A stretch of 64,000 bases of DNA. Origin: Lantana camara (Eukaryota > Streptophyta > Magnoliopsida > Lamiales > Verbenaceae). The notes below the pieces were generated by a model that worked only from the letters and a program-made list of their open reading frames with translations, was not told where the DNA came from and did no database searches. A program made the translations under genes and the position numbers. Shown here piece after piece: positions 1 to 14,184 of this stretch (the first letter of the stretch is position 1; each line of letters opens with the position of its first letter). The stretch is taken from assembly GCA_037501455.1 (NCBI GenBank), contig CM074863.1:6382001-6446000 (forward strand), in the 5' to 3' direction.

Positions 1-557
1 GATTTATTGATATTTTAATAATATCTTTTATCGTATCGTGTCGTACACTCGTATCCGATACTATATCTGATATTTTCCAAGTAAAAAATTTAATAAAAAA
101 AAATCATAATATCATACTCATCCTATATATATTCATCCATGATAGGTAGAATCCAAAATTTATGCACCAAACATTATATAATTATTGTCCCAAATTTAGG
201 ATTATTTCTAAGATATTATTTGATTATAATGAATAAAAAAAGAAAAGAAATCAAAAGTAAACCAAACACCAGTAAGGCGCACATGAATTAGATTGGATTC
301 TTGTTTGTAGAGACAAGGCAATGAGGCATTAATGTCTTCCAAACCCTCAACCACACAAACCCAAAACACACATCAGAATTGGAGTCCTTAAAAAAAGATG
401 ACAAAATTTGGTTCAAAGAAAAAAAAAAAAAAAGAAAAAAAAGATGACAAAATAGGATAACTAAAATCCAGCTCAAGCATGACCAAAATAGCACGAAATT
501 CCTCGTGCCACCCCCGCCTGACCTAATCAGCCGCACCAAGACTATTAATAGCACGAA

Positions 558-598
<41 letters not shown>

Positions 599-1379
599 CA
601 AGACTATCATTTCATCCATTACATTTATCAACAATGTATCATAATTATAAATTTAAACATCAAACCTTACTCCATCAACTAAGTTTTATTTCCCATCAAG
701 GATACTTCTTACCGAGGATGTATGATTTGCTATAAGCCAATGATTGTCCACTCATACATATTTCTAATTAGAGTAGAGCTTGATTTGATAGTATATTCAC
801 AATATTTAGCATGCAAAATTTGAACCTACATGTTAAAGATGTCAAAAAAAGTTAGACTAATTTACATCTGCATTTTATATGAAATTGGTGGGTAATTACA
901 ACTTGTACTCTCTTAAATAAAAATATTATACAATTTATCTTTTCAAATTTACAAAATTACAAATAAACTTATTCTGGTAGGATTTCAACAAAATTATTCT
1001 TAAATTGACTATATTTCACCATTAATTAATTTCTCACAACAACCCACACATCATTCTCAAACAACATACAAGTAATTTATGAATTCTTTTTAGGATCAAC
1101 ACACAATACATTTACAACTAATTAATAATTAAATATAATCGATTTATGAATGATTGCAAAATATTTTGGTTTAAGGGAATACTAATTATAATGGCTCAAT
1201 CTCCCAGGCATGGACATAAAAAATCCCAATAAAGTTATGATGTTCCAATATTATAATTGTCCATCCATAATGATTTGGATTCAAACAATTATGCACTTTT
1301 TGGCATTGTCCAGTATTATACATCACTTCTTTTCTTAGTTAGTTGTTTCTCTGTTTTTTTTCTTTAATCATGAAAGTTC
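1..1379. other. AT-rich intergenic DNA with an (ATT)n microsatellite
   Basis: No gene is supported here. Short open frames are low-complexity and match no family I recognise. An (ATT)n run of about 12 units occupies roughly 558-595 and homopolymer A runs lie near 420-440. Confidence 0.6.
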
Positions 1380-2080
1380 ATGTTAAGTCCGTTTTTCGTA
1401 CCTGTTTTAATTGACAAATCAACACTTTATTGTACGTTTTCAAGCTTAAATTGCAATTTTTGATCCCTTTTCAGGTACAAACGATAATAGAGTAAGGTGT
1501 ACGAAAAACGGGACGAAAATGAAGAAAAATGGATATAAGAGCAAAACTCGAAAGTTGACCAAAATGAGGTCGCGGTGCTGCTTTCCGGGCGCGACCGCAT
1601 GTGTGTTCGGATGAATTTCGCCAAATAAAATGTCAAATCTAGAAAGTTGGGGAAAATGAGGTCGCGACCGCGACCTCTTCTATGCGCATTTCCAGTCGCG
1701 GGCGCGACTAGTTATTTTGATGATTTTCTACTTAATTTTTGGAGCAATCTCGAAACATGAGGAAAAATGGGTCGCGGTCTCAATTATGGTCGCGGCCGCG
1801 ACCATGCAGAAAACGCGACTTTAAAAGTTGGTCACGGTTGCGACCGTTTTATGCCTATTTTCGGTCGTGACCGTGACCCTGTGCAAACACGTTTTTTCGG
1901 ATTTTGGCAGTTTATCAGCAGTTTTTGGTCAGAACTCAGAATTTTAAGAGGGGGATAACTTCCCCATTTTTTAGATCAGATCGGATAGAACAGAAAAGAG
2001 GAGAAAAAGAAGAAAGAACAGTTCCATGGAGAAGAAGATTTCTGGAGGAAGTTCTTGAAGAGTTCAAATCAAAAAACTCG
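1380..2080. repeat. Unclassified repeat with GGTCGCGACC-type palindromes
   Basis: This 700-bp stretch is much more GC-rich than its flanks. It carries a series of 14-16 bp motifs of the form GGTCGYG-N-CGYGACC, at about 1660-1675, 1788-1803 (a perfect 16-bp palindrome), 1830-1845 and 1863-1878, with single arms near 1567, 1588 and 1694. A 15-bp arm near 1389 reappears inverted near 1497. No coding domain is visible. It looks like a fragment of a dispersed repeat, possibly part of a retrotransposon, but the class cannot be assigned. Confidence 0.5.
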
Positions 2081-2737
2081 ATTTGACTTTCTTTCGATTA
2101 ATAAAATCTATCATATACGAATATAAATACGATAAAATAATATAATTTAAGAATAATCGTATACTAACAAATAAAATTACATAATTTTTTATTTAATATT
2201 AGCATAATTCTATTTTTGTCATATCGTGAACCCCTCGTAATGTAACCTAAAAATACTTTAAATAATATTAATATGATTCTATTTTTGTCACAACATGATT
2301 CACAACGTTTAACCTAAATTTGAATCTAAACTATCGATCAAAATGTAACCTAAAATGGGATCTAAACTACTGTCCAAAGAAGATATTCGATAATTGTACT
2401 TGAACTCCTTTAACTTATATACTAAATTTATTCTTATATTTTTTCAAATGTGGGACATGAGCTTTAGAATAACCCCTCCTTTAAATTCACAATGTTCTTG
2501 TCGCGACATGACATAACTCATCAAAATATATTTATTTAAAAGATTATTATTTTTTAATTAATAATTTTTATGCTATATATATCCTATATATAATGCATTT
2601 AATTAAATATGATGTTTTCCCCATGATAAATAAAGACGATTTATCTTTATTATTTATCAAAAAAATAATTGATTTTAAAAGACAAAATTATGCATACTAA
2701 ATACTGATTCTAGTTTAGTAAATTAACTTAGTAATGA

Positions 2738-2849
2738 AGGTTGCCAACGGGGAGTTGGCCAAGTGATTTGAGGGTTCTTTCTCAAAGGTAATAACCCGGG
2801 TTCGAATCTCTCTTGCCACTTGGGGGGTGTGTGTTTTAAAAAAAAAAAA
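2738..2849 (+). repeat. tRNA-derived SINE-like element
   Basis: The head resembles a tRNA with a pol III A box (GTTGGCCAAGTGATTTG) and, about 40 bp later, a B box (GGGTTCGAATC, near 2798-2808). It ends in a short A-run at about 2838-2849, as plant SINEs do. A second, more decayed A-box/B-box-like stretch follows at about 2862-2910. No clear target duplication was found. Confidence 0.55.
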
Positions 2850-2910
2850 GTTATTAATTTAGGTTGATTCAAGTGGTTAAATAATTTTTCCTCCAAAATA
2901 ATGACCGGGT

Positions 2911-3361
2911 TAGAAAAAAAGAAATTCAATTAGCTAAATCAAGGCGAGATTCTTTCTTGAAGCATTAAGTTCAGAAAGATATTCCCTAAACTCTAAAGGG
3001 ATATCACTAAAAGAAAGGTTTTATTTAATTTGTTTTTTTTTTTTTTTTTTTTTTGTAACGATTATACCTTCTTACCTTTAAAAAGTTAAGTACACTTGTT
3101 TCAATTACTTTATTTTTATTTATTTAATCAAAAGCTAAAATATTTATATAGTCATTAGTCATTACTTATATTATACATGTACAAATAGTATTATAAATGA
3201 AATACTTGAATCTGAATTAAATTAACAATTATTTTTATACAATATCTTTGTTTCTTTAAAACTATACAACATATAACCTATTAATCAAAATTACATATAT
3301 ACTTAGACGATAAAATAAAATGATAAAATTATCTAAAAATATGTTTAAATCGATAGTCCAA

Positions 3362-3393
<32 letters not shown>

Positions 3394-4404
3394 CTCGATC
3401 GATAGTCTCAAAGATTCTGAATTATTATTATATATAAATTTTAAAATGCGGCGGCAGCAACGGCCAATAACTGAAAACTGTTCCAAAATGTCCGTACCCA
3501 ATGTTATGTTCTTTCCTAATTAATTAAGAATTTTTGAATGAAGGACCCACGTAACGGAATTAACTGATTGCCAAGCCGAAAAGGCTTGGAATGGCGGGCA
3601 CCACAAGAAGATGCCTTCCGATAAGAAAAGCAAAATAGGCCACCACCGCTTCACAAAAGAATCATAAATTTCACGCACCAAACATATTAATTGGAATTTC
3701 ATCCCAACTCAAGTTAGGAAAGCGTGCACCTTTGCCCTGCTGTTACTGTTAGGGGGACCACCAACGGCGTCAACGCCACCGTTTAAGGCTCGAAAATCAA
3801 GGAAAAAATGAAACCAACAACGCGAAACGCCAGGACTGAACGGGTGACACCACACCCTCCTGACGGCAGGTTAACGCCGTCAGATATTTATAACCCTGAT
3901 TAGTTCAGCACAAACTGAGGTGCAGCTTAGTCACGTGTTTAAGCCTTGTTAGGCCGCTTCAAACGCCTGTTTTATTGTTTGACTTCCACGTACGCTTTTG
4001 GGCCCACCATCTTATCTCATTTTCTCATTAATTTGTGTTTAGCAATTTAATCTCCTCTTAATGCACAATTTAAACTCTTCTATTTGACACAAAACAAGAA
4101 TTTTTAACTGCTGATTTGATATTTCTAAATTAATTCCATATGCTACCTGACCGAATCTGAACGAGATTTTATTATTGTGGAATTATAGATTTTGAGATTT
4201 CTAGACTTCTGATGAACTGTTATTATTTTAGTGTGATCTTTGATGTATGAAATGAATTCGAAAAAATATTATTTTATCGCTTCTGTTCTGTTATACGAGT
4301 TCTCCCGCGCGCTCGCGCTAAGTTTGACGCAGCAGGAAACACTTTACTTATGACACTGAAAAATACAAAACAATATTTTAATGGGTTTACCGGGAAAAGA
4401 GTTA
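2911..4404. other. Intergenic DNA upstream of the DEMETER-like gene
   Basis: No gene is visible. It contains a T homopolymer near 3032-3053, a (TA)n run near 3369-3394, and a hairpin near 3860-3881 whose 8-base arms CTGACGGC and GCCGTCAG flank an 8-base loop. The promoter of the downstream glycosylase gene probably lies in its right part. Confidence 0.5.
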
Positions 4405-5176
4405 TCAGTTCAGAGGTTCTTTCTCTCTCTCTCTCTCCACACTGGAATAAAATCCCTGGTCTTTCTATTTGTTTGTTTTCTTCCTAATTTCTCTCTCCCA
4501 TCTAAATGCAAAAATTGCTATACTTTCAGTTTCTCTTTGCCGTCCACCGCTTCATGAGATCTTGACCAAAAATCAAGAATTAGGTTAGTTCTACTCTAAG
4601 GCTTGCAAATTCGACTGAATTATTGGTGGTCTTCTGCTTTTATCTACCTTCCCCAAAGAAATCAGACTGGTAAGAATGGCATTCATGAATTGAAAGTGAG
4701 GATTAAACTCTCTCCTTCTGTTTTTCATTTTATTATTATTTTTTTTCTGTTTTCGTACTGAAACCTTTTGCCTTGAAAAGGTTCAGCTGTATATCTATGA
4801 AATCTACGAACGTTGGATTTTTTATTAATTTTTCCTCTAGCACACCTACCACTTACTGTCTCTGTCATGCAGAGAAACTGAATTTTTTTTCAGAGATCTG
4901 TCAATTGGAATTTTAGTATAATTTTCAAGAAGGGGGGAAATTTTCCTTGTTTTCTCCGAATTTTGTTTTTTCAGTTCCTCACTCAAGCTTCCACTTTCAG
5001 TAAATTTTTGCACTCACGGTAGAGGTGCTGTAAAATGTAGGTGGCACTAAGGGACGATTACATAAAGCTGATCCTGTGTGGAACAAAAATGGAAGCGTTT
5101 CTTCCATGAGGTTCCCCACAAAATTTCACTTAAGGAGCAAAGGTAGGAGTTTTACCAGTTTTTCTTGCCGCATCAA
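4405..5176 (+). promoter_or_regulatory. Probable 5' leader of the DEMETER-like gene, with a leader intron
   Basis: A CT-dinucleotide run near 4419-4436, common in plant leaders, opens this stretch. A consensus donor (ACTG|GTAAGA, intron from 4670) and an acceptor (TTTTACCAG, ending 5158) could define an intron of about 490 bp ending 18 bases before the first ATG. The transcription start and this splicing are inferred; no transcript evidence is available here. Confidence 0.4.
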
Positions 5177-8100
5177 ATGGCTGTTAGAAGAGAAGACTCG
5201 GCTTCAGAGCTGAAGGACATCCCCATTACCCAATCGTGGATACCAGCGACCCCTGCGAAGCCCGATTCGACAAGACAGCAACCGATCTGCACAAATTGGC
5301 AAGAAACCATCGTGGTTGAACCTAATTGGCCGGAAGCAGAAACATACACTCCAACTAACCTGGTTACACAAGCAAACTTGTCCAAATCACGAATTTTACA
5401 AGGGGAATATCAGCAAGAAGCACAATGCCAGACAATACCTGCATGTTATAGTTCATCGAATCTCATTAACGTAAGCAGCGGTCGGAACACCTGGCAAACG
5501 GGCTTAGCCACGGATTCCCCTGTTTATGGGGACATGTTGTTTAATTTTGACAGGTGGCAGGAAGGTGAGAGTTCCACAAAAGAGGTGGGCAAATGGCCCA
5601 ATGTGTCTTTTGCGGACCTATTGGCATTAGCTCATGCAGGATGCAACAAAGCAGCAGCAGGGAACAAACTTGAGCGTTCAAATTTAGTGGCTACTAGCAG
5701 CATGTCTGCTCCCTCTTTTAACCCTCAAGTTGAAAGTAGCCACTTTATAATGAACTTTTCAAATCCTGCAATGCAAAATCTGGATGGTCTCCTTGGAGCC
5801 ACATATCAGGCTGAATATAATACATCAAATGCTCTCACTGGTAAGTAAACCACCTGGTTTTTGCTGTATGTAACTTGTTATTTAGATTTGTTCCTTAGTA
5901 ACCATAGTGGGTTTGAAAGGTGAAAATCACTTTACATCATCTGAAAAACACTGTAATGCATTGAATTCTTGCATTTTGAGAGAATATGTATCGGTGTATT
6001 TTTCATTAATAAGTGAGTTGGAAGACATAAATAGTACATTGGTATCTTCATTGCAAAATTGAATAACAGTTGCACTTATGGATGTGTATGATTTGCAATT
6101 AATATGAATCTCTGCTCATGTCCAACAGATGGAAGTTCAATCACTCCTAGGCCGACTCTCGATCTTAATTCACTTCCCAGAATACTCCCTGATGCAGCCC
6201 CATGCAAGATTCCATCATCCCAGTTAGAACCTATAACGCCAGCAAAGACCAATAACTCTGAGCACAGGCGAGAGTGTTCTGGGAAAGACTCAAGCACAGA
6301 GGAAGCAGGAATATATGAACAAGAAAATTCTCCACTGGTCATCGATGGATTGCAATTGCTGGAGAATGAGAAGTCCGACAAAGGAGGCACAGAGGAAACT
6401 GATTTGAGCAAAACTCCCCAGCAGAAACCAAGGAGGAAAAAGCACAGGCCCAAAGTCATTATTGAAGGTACAAAAAGTACTCCAAAATCAAGTGCCAAAA
6501 GACCTTCTGTTCCCCAGGATAGCAACAGAGTCAAGAGGAAGTACGTCCGAAGAAAAGGAGTTGAAAATAATCCCACAGAAGAAAGAAGCAATGAAACTGG
6601 TTTGGACAAGAATGCTGCTCCTGATTCTGTGGACACTCCAGTAGGAAAGAGGAAATATGTAAGACGGAAAGGAGTCTCCAAACCTGAAGAAGAAAACTTG
6701 GATATGTGGACACCTGAAAAAACAGAAGGTAATCCCCCTCGTCGGGTTACTCGAAGCTCCTGCAGAAGATCTCTGAACTTCAATTCAGATGGTCAAATGG
6801 GAGATGAAAGCTCCTCATGTTGCCCATCTTCAAACTGTGACGAGGAATTGAAAGCAGAGAAAGATAACATGGGCATCTCTCATGGACCTGCACAATCCAT
6901 GAACCAAGTAAGAGAAGATTACCTAGCAAAGAGTTCAACAAATATGGATTTACTAAAGGATGATCAAACTGTATGCACCAGAGGAAAATGCCAAATAGTA
7001 TTCTCGGATGTCACACATGATAAAGAGGCAAATACAATACAAGTGCCCTACAGACAAAGGACGCCAAGGAGCCCTATTGATTCCATTTCCAGCAGCGCAT
7101 GCTTGACTCCAGAAAAGCAAGCACGAGGCGTGAAGAGACAAAATATGAGCACAACTGTTGAAGCAGAACTAAGCAACAGAAATGAAATTGGAGCTTTTTA
7201 CAATTCCATGCAGGCATACCTTCCTGTACTTTCACAAGTTTCAGATATCAATAATGGTACTCCAAATTTTCATTTTCCAACAATAATTTGTAAGAAAAAG
7301 AGGAGTGAGAAGGGACATAATATGGCAACATCAAGCTCGCAGTTTGCCGTGTCTGCCTCAGACAATCATGCGAAACTTGAAAGACAGGGTCTGAGAGATT
7401 CTTGCACAAAGATGTTCACGTTAACTAATCAGGTATCTTCTGATGCTCAATCTCTCGTTATTAATCTTTCTGCTAACAACTAACCATGTAACTTTTGGTG
7501 CTCAGAATGGAAGGCAAGTCTTTGAAGATCTGTTGGCTTTGGGACCTCCTGAGAGGATTAAGAAAAGGAGGTCCAAAGGCACTACTCGACTACGGGATTT
7601 AGCTTCACTGCTAGAAATCTGTAAAGAACTACCAGCATCTGCATGCAGAGCAGCAACAACATCCAGAATTGACCAAGATATCGAAATTCTCCATCAAACT
7701 CCATCATGCATGGAAGCCCTCGTAGCTGATACCCGCCCAACACTGAAAACAAAAAAACGGTCAAAGAGAAGCATGATTATTAATTCAACAATGCAGAATT
7801 TGTACAATAACCGTGCATCCACATCAATGGGTACTGATAAACAACATATACATGATGCTATTATTAAGAAAAACTCATTATCAGCACATAGATATCTTTC
7901 TGACTTCAAGGCAACTATATTGCAGGAGCACCACTGGCTCTAACATGGAAAAGCATATCTCCTATTGACACAATCACGGAGCAACTCAACCGACTTGATC
8001 TAAATGCAGAGAGCAGCCAAGCATCAGATTATCAAGAGCATCATGCCCTTGTTCCATATCAAAGATGGGGAGCTGTTGTCCCTTTTGATAATTCATTTGA

Positions 8101-11100
8101 TCAACTTAGAAAAAGAAAACCACGACCTAAAGTTGACCTTGATGATGAGACAACTAGAGTGTGGAAACTTTTGTTAGAAAATATAAATAGTGAGGGCATT
8201 GATGGAACAGATGAAGAAAAGACAAAATGGTGGGAAGAAGAACGTCGAGTATTCAATGGAAGAGCAAACTCTTTCATTGCAAGAATGCATCTTGTACAAG
8301 GTATGCACAGTTATCAGATTGCCCAATATTGTGTATATAAATTGAGCTGGCACCGGATCTTCTTTCCCTCATAAACAGTGTATGATTATCCTAAGATAGA
8401 ATTGGTAAAACATAAAATACACAACAGCTAAGCTAAGAGAGAATTGGTGCAACGTAAGATACATAAACATAGCTCAATATTTTTGTACCAATCCAGAACT
8501 TGATCGGTATTCTAATTTCTTGAATAAATAACTGGACAAGATAAATTAAGAATGTTGTTCATGTTATTGTCTCTATTAGTGAAGATAAAAACACAAACTC
8601 AACTAGTAAATTAGGAATATTGCTCATGTCCTTTATCCTATTATCAGAAGCCACCTTTTCTAGTTTGGTTTTAAGATCTTGTAGAAGAATAACATAAAGA
8701 ACCATGTTGAACACCCAATAAGGTAATTAGAACAGAATCGGTCTTGTTCAGCACTGTATTTATTATTTCAATTAGTAGAAGTAGAACGTACAAGTATATA
8801 ATTGCATGTTATCAATAAACAAACATAACAAAATTGACATAAATAAGTGCTTGAAACCTAAAAACTTTTATTTTGCTTGTCGTAGACATATCCATAATAT
8901 CCCTTTGTCATACCATTCGAGTTTCCTATAACGCAATTGTGTTGTGATTTTCTTAACAGGAGACCGGCGCTTTTCTCCATGGAAGGGATCAGTTGTTGAC
9001 TCTGTAGTTGGTGTTTTCCTCACTCAGAATGTTTCCGATCACCTTTCCAGGTTGGTTGAACTTTCTATCTTAGCTTACATTACATTTACGCTTTACTTGG
9101 CCTAAGATTCCCAAGGAAAACCTAATATATACACCTTTGCAGCTCTGCCTTCATGGCAATGGCTGCACGATTCCCTGTCAAGTCAAAGATCCACCATGTG
9201 GAATCAGATGAAGAGGAACTAGGTACCAGCAAAGAACCTGATGTGTGTTTGCTGGATCCTGACTTTGGATTGAACAAAGAGGTGTTAAATCAGTCTGTCT
9301 GTGGTGGGGATGCTAAGATGCTTGACAATCCTGACGATGATAGTACTAAAGAAGTTGACAGTGTCAAGCCCTCCAGAAGCAGTTCTGTTGAACTAATTCA
9401 AAATGATAATTTACATGGAAGAGACACAGAAGACACATTTTCTTCTCAGACTCCTGATTTTTCTTCTCAGAACTCAGCAGATTCCCCTGTTGTGCAAACC
9501 ATAGAGAAAAGCGATTCTTGCTTACTGAGCACCTCAGAAGAAGAACCAAAGGCTGAGATTAAACCAGATAGAGCCACCAGCTCTACTTCCTTTGTAAAGC
9601 TTCTACAAATGGCTGGCACTGTACTACATGGTGTTTATGAAAAAGAATGCGACAGAAAGATATGTGACGATGATCGACAAGTGCAATCAGAAAATTCAGC
9701 CCTTAACCCTCAGAATGGGCACTATCTGGAGAAACCCACATTCCCTGCTGAAACTATTGCATCATGTAGTAAGTCCACTGTGTCTCATGTAGCCAACTCA
9801 GGAGCACAAGCAACAGAGTTCGACTCTCAAACAAATTGCAAGTTCTTCACCAGCCCCAGTGAGAAAGGAATTTGTGCTACTGAAACAAGTGACTTATCTT
9901 CAGAATCTGCAACCCAGTCCACATCTAAGAGGACCACAGCAGTTAGGGTCAATGAGGAACCAAAAGTTTCCAGTGTAAATTCTCTCTCAACTAACAATGA
10001 CCAGATTGATGTGGATCAAAAGATAATTGGAAATCAAGCCAATGAAGTACAAGCCAAAAGTTTACTACAAGAGGATAATTATAAAATGCAGGAACTTTCA
10101 AGAAATCCAACCTGTCAACAGAATATAGTGGATGTTACAAGTAGTAATAGCAATATTGATAATTCAAGAAACTCAGACCACAAAGAAGTTAACTCAAATA
10201 AGATCATCCCTGATTCCGATCCTCACAAGCTGGTTAATGGATCTAAAGCAAAAGGAGAAAGAACCAAAAAGGAGAAAGTGCCTCCAATTGATTGGGACCA
10301 GTTAAGGAAACAAGCACGTGCTAGTGGCAAAGAAACTGTGAGAACAGCCAATACTATGGATTCAGTAGACTGGGATGCTGTAAGGTGTACAGATGTGAAC
10401 GAGATTGCACGGACTATCAAAGAAAGGGGAATGAACAATATGCTGGCAGAGAGAATCAAGGTTGAATTAGGTCTACGTATAAATATCTTCAGATTTAGTT
10501 TCTGAACCATCATCAGTCATTGAAAAATCTTTATCTATCTATCTATCTATCTATCTATATATATCATCAACAACTGATGATCAATTGAAACATTTTGTGC
10601 AGGACTTTCTCAACCGCATTGTCCGAGACCATGGAAGCATTGATCTGGAATGGCTTAGAGATGTTCCGCCAGACAAAGCAAAGTACGATTGCTCCTTGAG
10701 TGAATATTCTATAAATTCCTACGGATAAAGTATTTAGATGTTCTGTTAATTTTGTAGGGAGTATTTATTGAGCATTAGGGGTTTGGGTTTGAAGAGTGTT
10801 GAGTGTGTGCGCCTTTTGACACTTCATCACCTTGCCTTTCCAGTAAGTTTGAGCTCTCTTATAATTCCTTGCTTAAAGTGAAAAATAATTACTGAGAGTG
10901 GTATTGTAACACTCATGAAGGTTGACACCAATGTTGGCCGTATTGCTGTACGATTAGGGTGGGTACCTCTCCAGCCATTACCCGAGTCCCTTCAACTGCA
11001 CCTACTAGAACTGTGAGTGTTTCAACAGCCATCATAGTTCTCCTTAACAATGTAACGACATAGAGAATAACTTCTGCTGGTTCCTTTTGTAGGTATCCTG

Positions 11101-14100
11101 TACTGGAGTCTATCCAGAAATACCTGTGGCCCAGGCTCTGCAAGCTTGATCAAAGAACACTGTAAATAATATTTTTATAGACAACAACTGTTTATATTGG
11201 ACATGTTATACTCGTCAAGATTGCCCTTAAATGATATCAACATTCTCTCATTACAGGTATGAGCTGCATTATCAGATGATCACTTTCGGAAAGGTATATT
11301 GTAATTCCTACAAAAAAATTGGATATCCCAGCCAATCTGTAAATGTTGTAAGTAAAACATGAAACAAATGCAATGTATTTGGTTTTATCAGGTATTTTGC
11401 ACAAAGAGCAAACCAAATTGCAATGCATGCCCCATGAGAGGAGAATGCAGACATTTTGCCAGTGCATTTGCAAGGTTCGTACATCATTCAATGCTTTTGC
11501 ATTTGAACCTCTACATTTCATAATTTTGACTATTTTTTCACAATATTTATCCACTTATACAATGGTGCTAACAGAGCAATACGAGGCATTTCTTTGATGT
11601 AAATGTTACGGACCCAAACAAGGATCTTAATTTCAAAATATCAAAAGTTCATAGACTTGCATCTACCTCTGACTATTAAAAAATAGAGAAGAAATATGAT
11701 GCGGACAAACATTAGAAGTGACACTAAAATCACATTACTCTTTTAAGTTATGAATTCATAATCAACTTGCCATTAAAGAAAGATGATAGTAATCATACTT
11801 TTTAAAATGATGAACTCTGATAAATGCTCATGCAGTGCAAGACTTGCTCTCCCAGCACCAGCAGAGAAAAGCATCATCAGTGCAACAGGGAATAGAACAG
11901 CTGATCAGAATCCAATTAGAAGTATGAATGCCTTGCAGTTGCCGTCATCTCAAGCTAATCAATTGGATGCTAAATCTGGAGCTGGCAACTCTCAACCCAT
12001 TATTGAAGAGCCGCCTTCCCCAGAACCTATTATTGAAGTTCCAGCCTCACCAGAACCAGGCTATGCGCAAGTTCCAGAGTGTGACATTGAGACTGCTTTC
12101 GGTGAAGATCCTGAAGATATTCCTACTATCCAACTGAATATGGAACAATTCACTCATAATTTGCAGAACATCATGAAGCAAAATACAGAACTACAGGAGG
12201 GTGATATGTCAAAGGCCTTAGTAGCTCTGACTTCAGAAGCTGCTTCAATCCCTGTGCCTAAACTTAAAAACATTAACCGACTCAGAACAGAGCATCAAGT
12301 GTAAGTCAATCTAATTTCACAAAGATAGTCCAATTATGAAGACAGACTTTAACATACTCATTATACTTAACAAGAATCATGGTAATTAGTGTACATTATC
12401 ACTAATAACAGGACCAACATGTTTGATAATCCTTTCTGTCTTATACTATTTTCTCATTGTACAGCTATGAACTTCCAGATTCACATCCTCTACTAGAAGG
12501 GGTTAGTACTATTTCTGAAGAAAAATACAACCAACACCTAAGAAGTACTTCCCACACTAACAATGATTTCTTAATTTGCAGATGGACAGACGAGAACCTG
12601 ATGATCCTTGTCCTTACCTACTTGCAATATGGACCCCAGGTATGAAAACAGGAGGCATACTAACAGATTTTAAAGAAAGACTAAATTGAAATAAACTAAT
12701 CCAAGAGTTATTTTAAGAATAACCAGGTCTACCAAATGTGCCATATCAGGTGAAACAGCAGACTCTATTGAACCACCAGAACAACGTTGCAACTCCCAAG
12801 GGTTTGGGAATCTATGCAATGATGAAACCTGTTCAGCATGCAACAGCATACGAGAAGCAAACTCTCAAACTGTTAGGGGAACACTTCTGGTATAAATACT
12901 ATCTACAAATTGATGTTAACGAATGATTACAAAGTATTTCTGAGCCAATTTAAACAACTGATATAAACAATTCCTTTAGCCAAGTTATCTTACATAAAAT
13001 GGTACACATGACAGATACCATGCAGAACAGCCATGAGAGGAAGCTTTCCACTAAATGGCACGTATTTTCAAGTAAATGAGGTAACAATAAGACCAAATCT
13101 GCTGCTAAGATAGCGAACAGGTTAAGAACTAAAATGGTTTGATTGTTTAATTTGTCCATATGAAGGTCTTTTCGGACCATGAAAGTAGCCTATCACCAAT
13201 AGATGTTCCAAGACAGTGGTTATGGAACTTGCCAAGGAGAACAGTGTACTTTGGGACATCGATACCAACCATTTTTAAAGGTAACAGTGGAAGAAGCCAT
13301 TTAATAAGTTAACATAGCAATCATCTATCAGAAAGATTAACATATCTAGTCTCTGTATTTCAGGGTTGTCTACAGAAGGAATTCAATACTGTTTTTGGAG
13401 AGGTATGTCTACATGCCCACACCTAATCATACTAAACTCTTTTCCCTGGAAACTTTGAATATGATTGATAAAAAATTATGATTGCAGAGGTTTATGCTTT
13501 TAAGAGTCGAGTCAAATAATTAATAATAGTTCATTATTGTCATATTTATGCTTTGCTTATGCATTTCTCCGATTAAACCAAAGTGCTTCTCTTCTCATAA
13601 TTGACAGAGTGATCTATTTGGGACATTATATTGATGTCTGATGACAAATAGAATAACAAAATCACACAAGTAGACAGGTTCAACCTATTAAACCTCAGCC
13701 ATGAGCTAATATGTGGCCATGCTAAGGTGTTAAACATGATAGATACTCGACAAAATGTGACATAGGCTGGCAGATCTTCTAACGAAAGGTAATACTGTCA
13801 AGCAGAAACCACGGGAACATGGAAAGTCAGCATGATGGCTTTATTTGAACTAGCAGTATTAATAGTTTCAAATAGATAAATATACATAGTGAAACTGAAA
13901 AGATTTTAAGGGCTGCTGCATGCAAACACTATGAAGTCTTGTTCCTAGTACCAGTGTATGTAAAAATTCTATTGTTTGAATTACTTACTGCATCTCAAAC
14001 CCTCAAAACATTTGTGCCCACCGCACCATCTCGGTTCATATAATAATTAACTATCTTTTTTCCAGGCTTTGTCTGTGTCAGGGGATTTGACAGGGTAACA

Positions 14101-14184
14101 AGAGCCCCTCGTCCACTCATTGCCAGATTGCACTTTCCTGCGAGCAGGTTGGCCAAAGGGAAAGGAAAGCTGGATGAGAACTAG
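5177..14184 (+). CDS. DME: DEMETER/ROS1-family 5-methylcytosine DNA glycosylase/lyase
   Basis: Nuclear enzyme that excises 5-methylcytosine and nicks DNA for active demethylation. Twenty exons splice in phase to 1853 aa: 5177-5840, 6129-7432, 7506-7830, 7926-8300, 8960-9050, 9143-10460, 10603-10682, 10758-10842, 10921-11012, 11093-11161, 11257-11293, 11392-11474, 11836-12300, 12465-12501, 12582-12639, 12750-12889, 13015-13080, 13166-13280, 13364-13402, 14066-14184. The glycosylase fold is split: a first half at about residues 815-920, a disordered insert to about 1330, then helix-hairpin-helix GLGLKS with catalytic Lys about 1398 and Asp about 1416 in VDTNVGR, 18 residues apart as in ROS1. 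Cys 1483, 1490, 1493 and 1499 form the C-X6-C-X2-C-X5-C [4Fe-4S] site. A permuted CXXC (about 1710) and an RRM-like fold end the protein. The basic motif KRKYVRRKG occurs twice near the N terminus. DME versus ROS1 is not certain. The start is the first ATG; intron 6 holds a (TATC)n run. Confidence 0.93.

Noticed and set aside
1767..2086. Short Arg-rich open frames
   Set aside because: They result from the CG-rich palindromic repeat and show no domain.
6076..6783. 235-codon minus-strand open frame
   Set aside because: It lies opposite exon 2 of the DEMETER-like gene, has no domain, and the plus strand has a spliced, conserved product.
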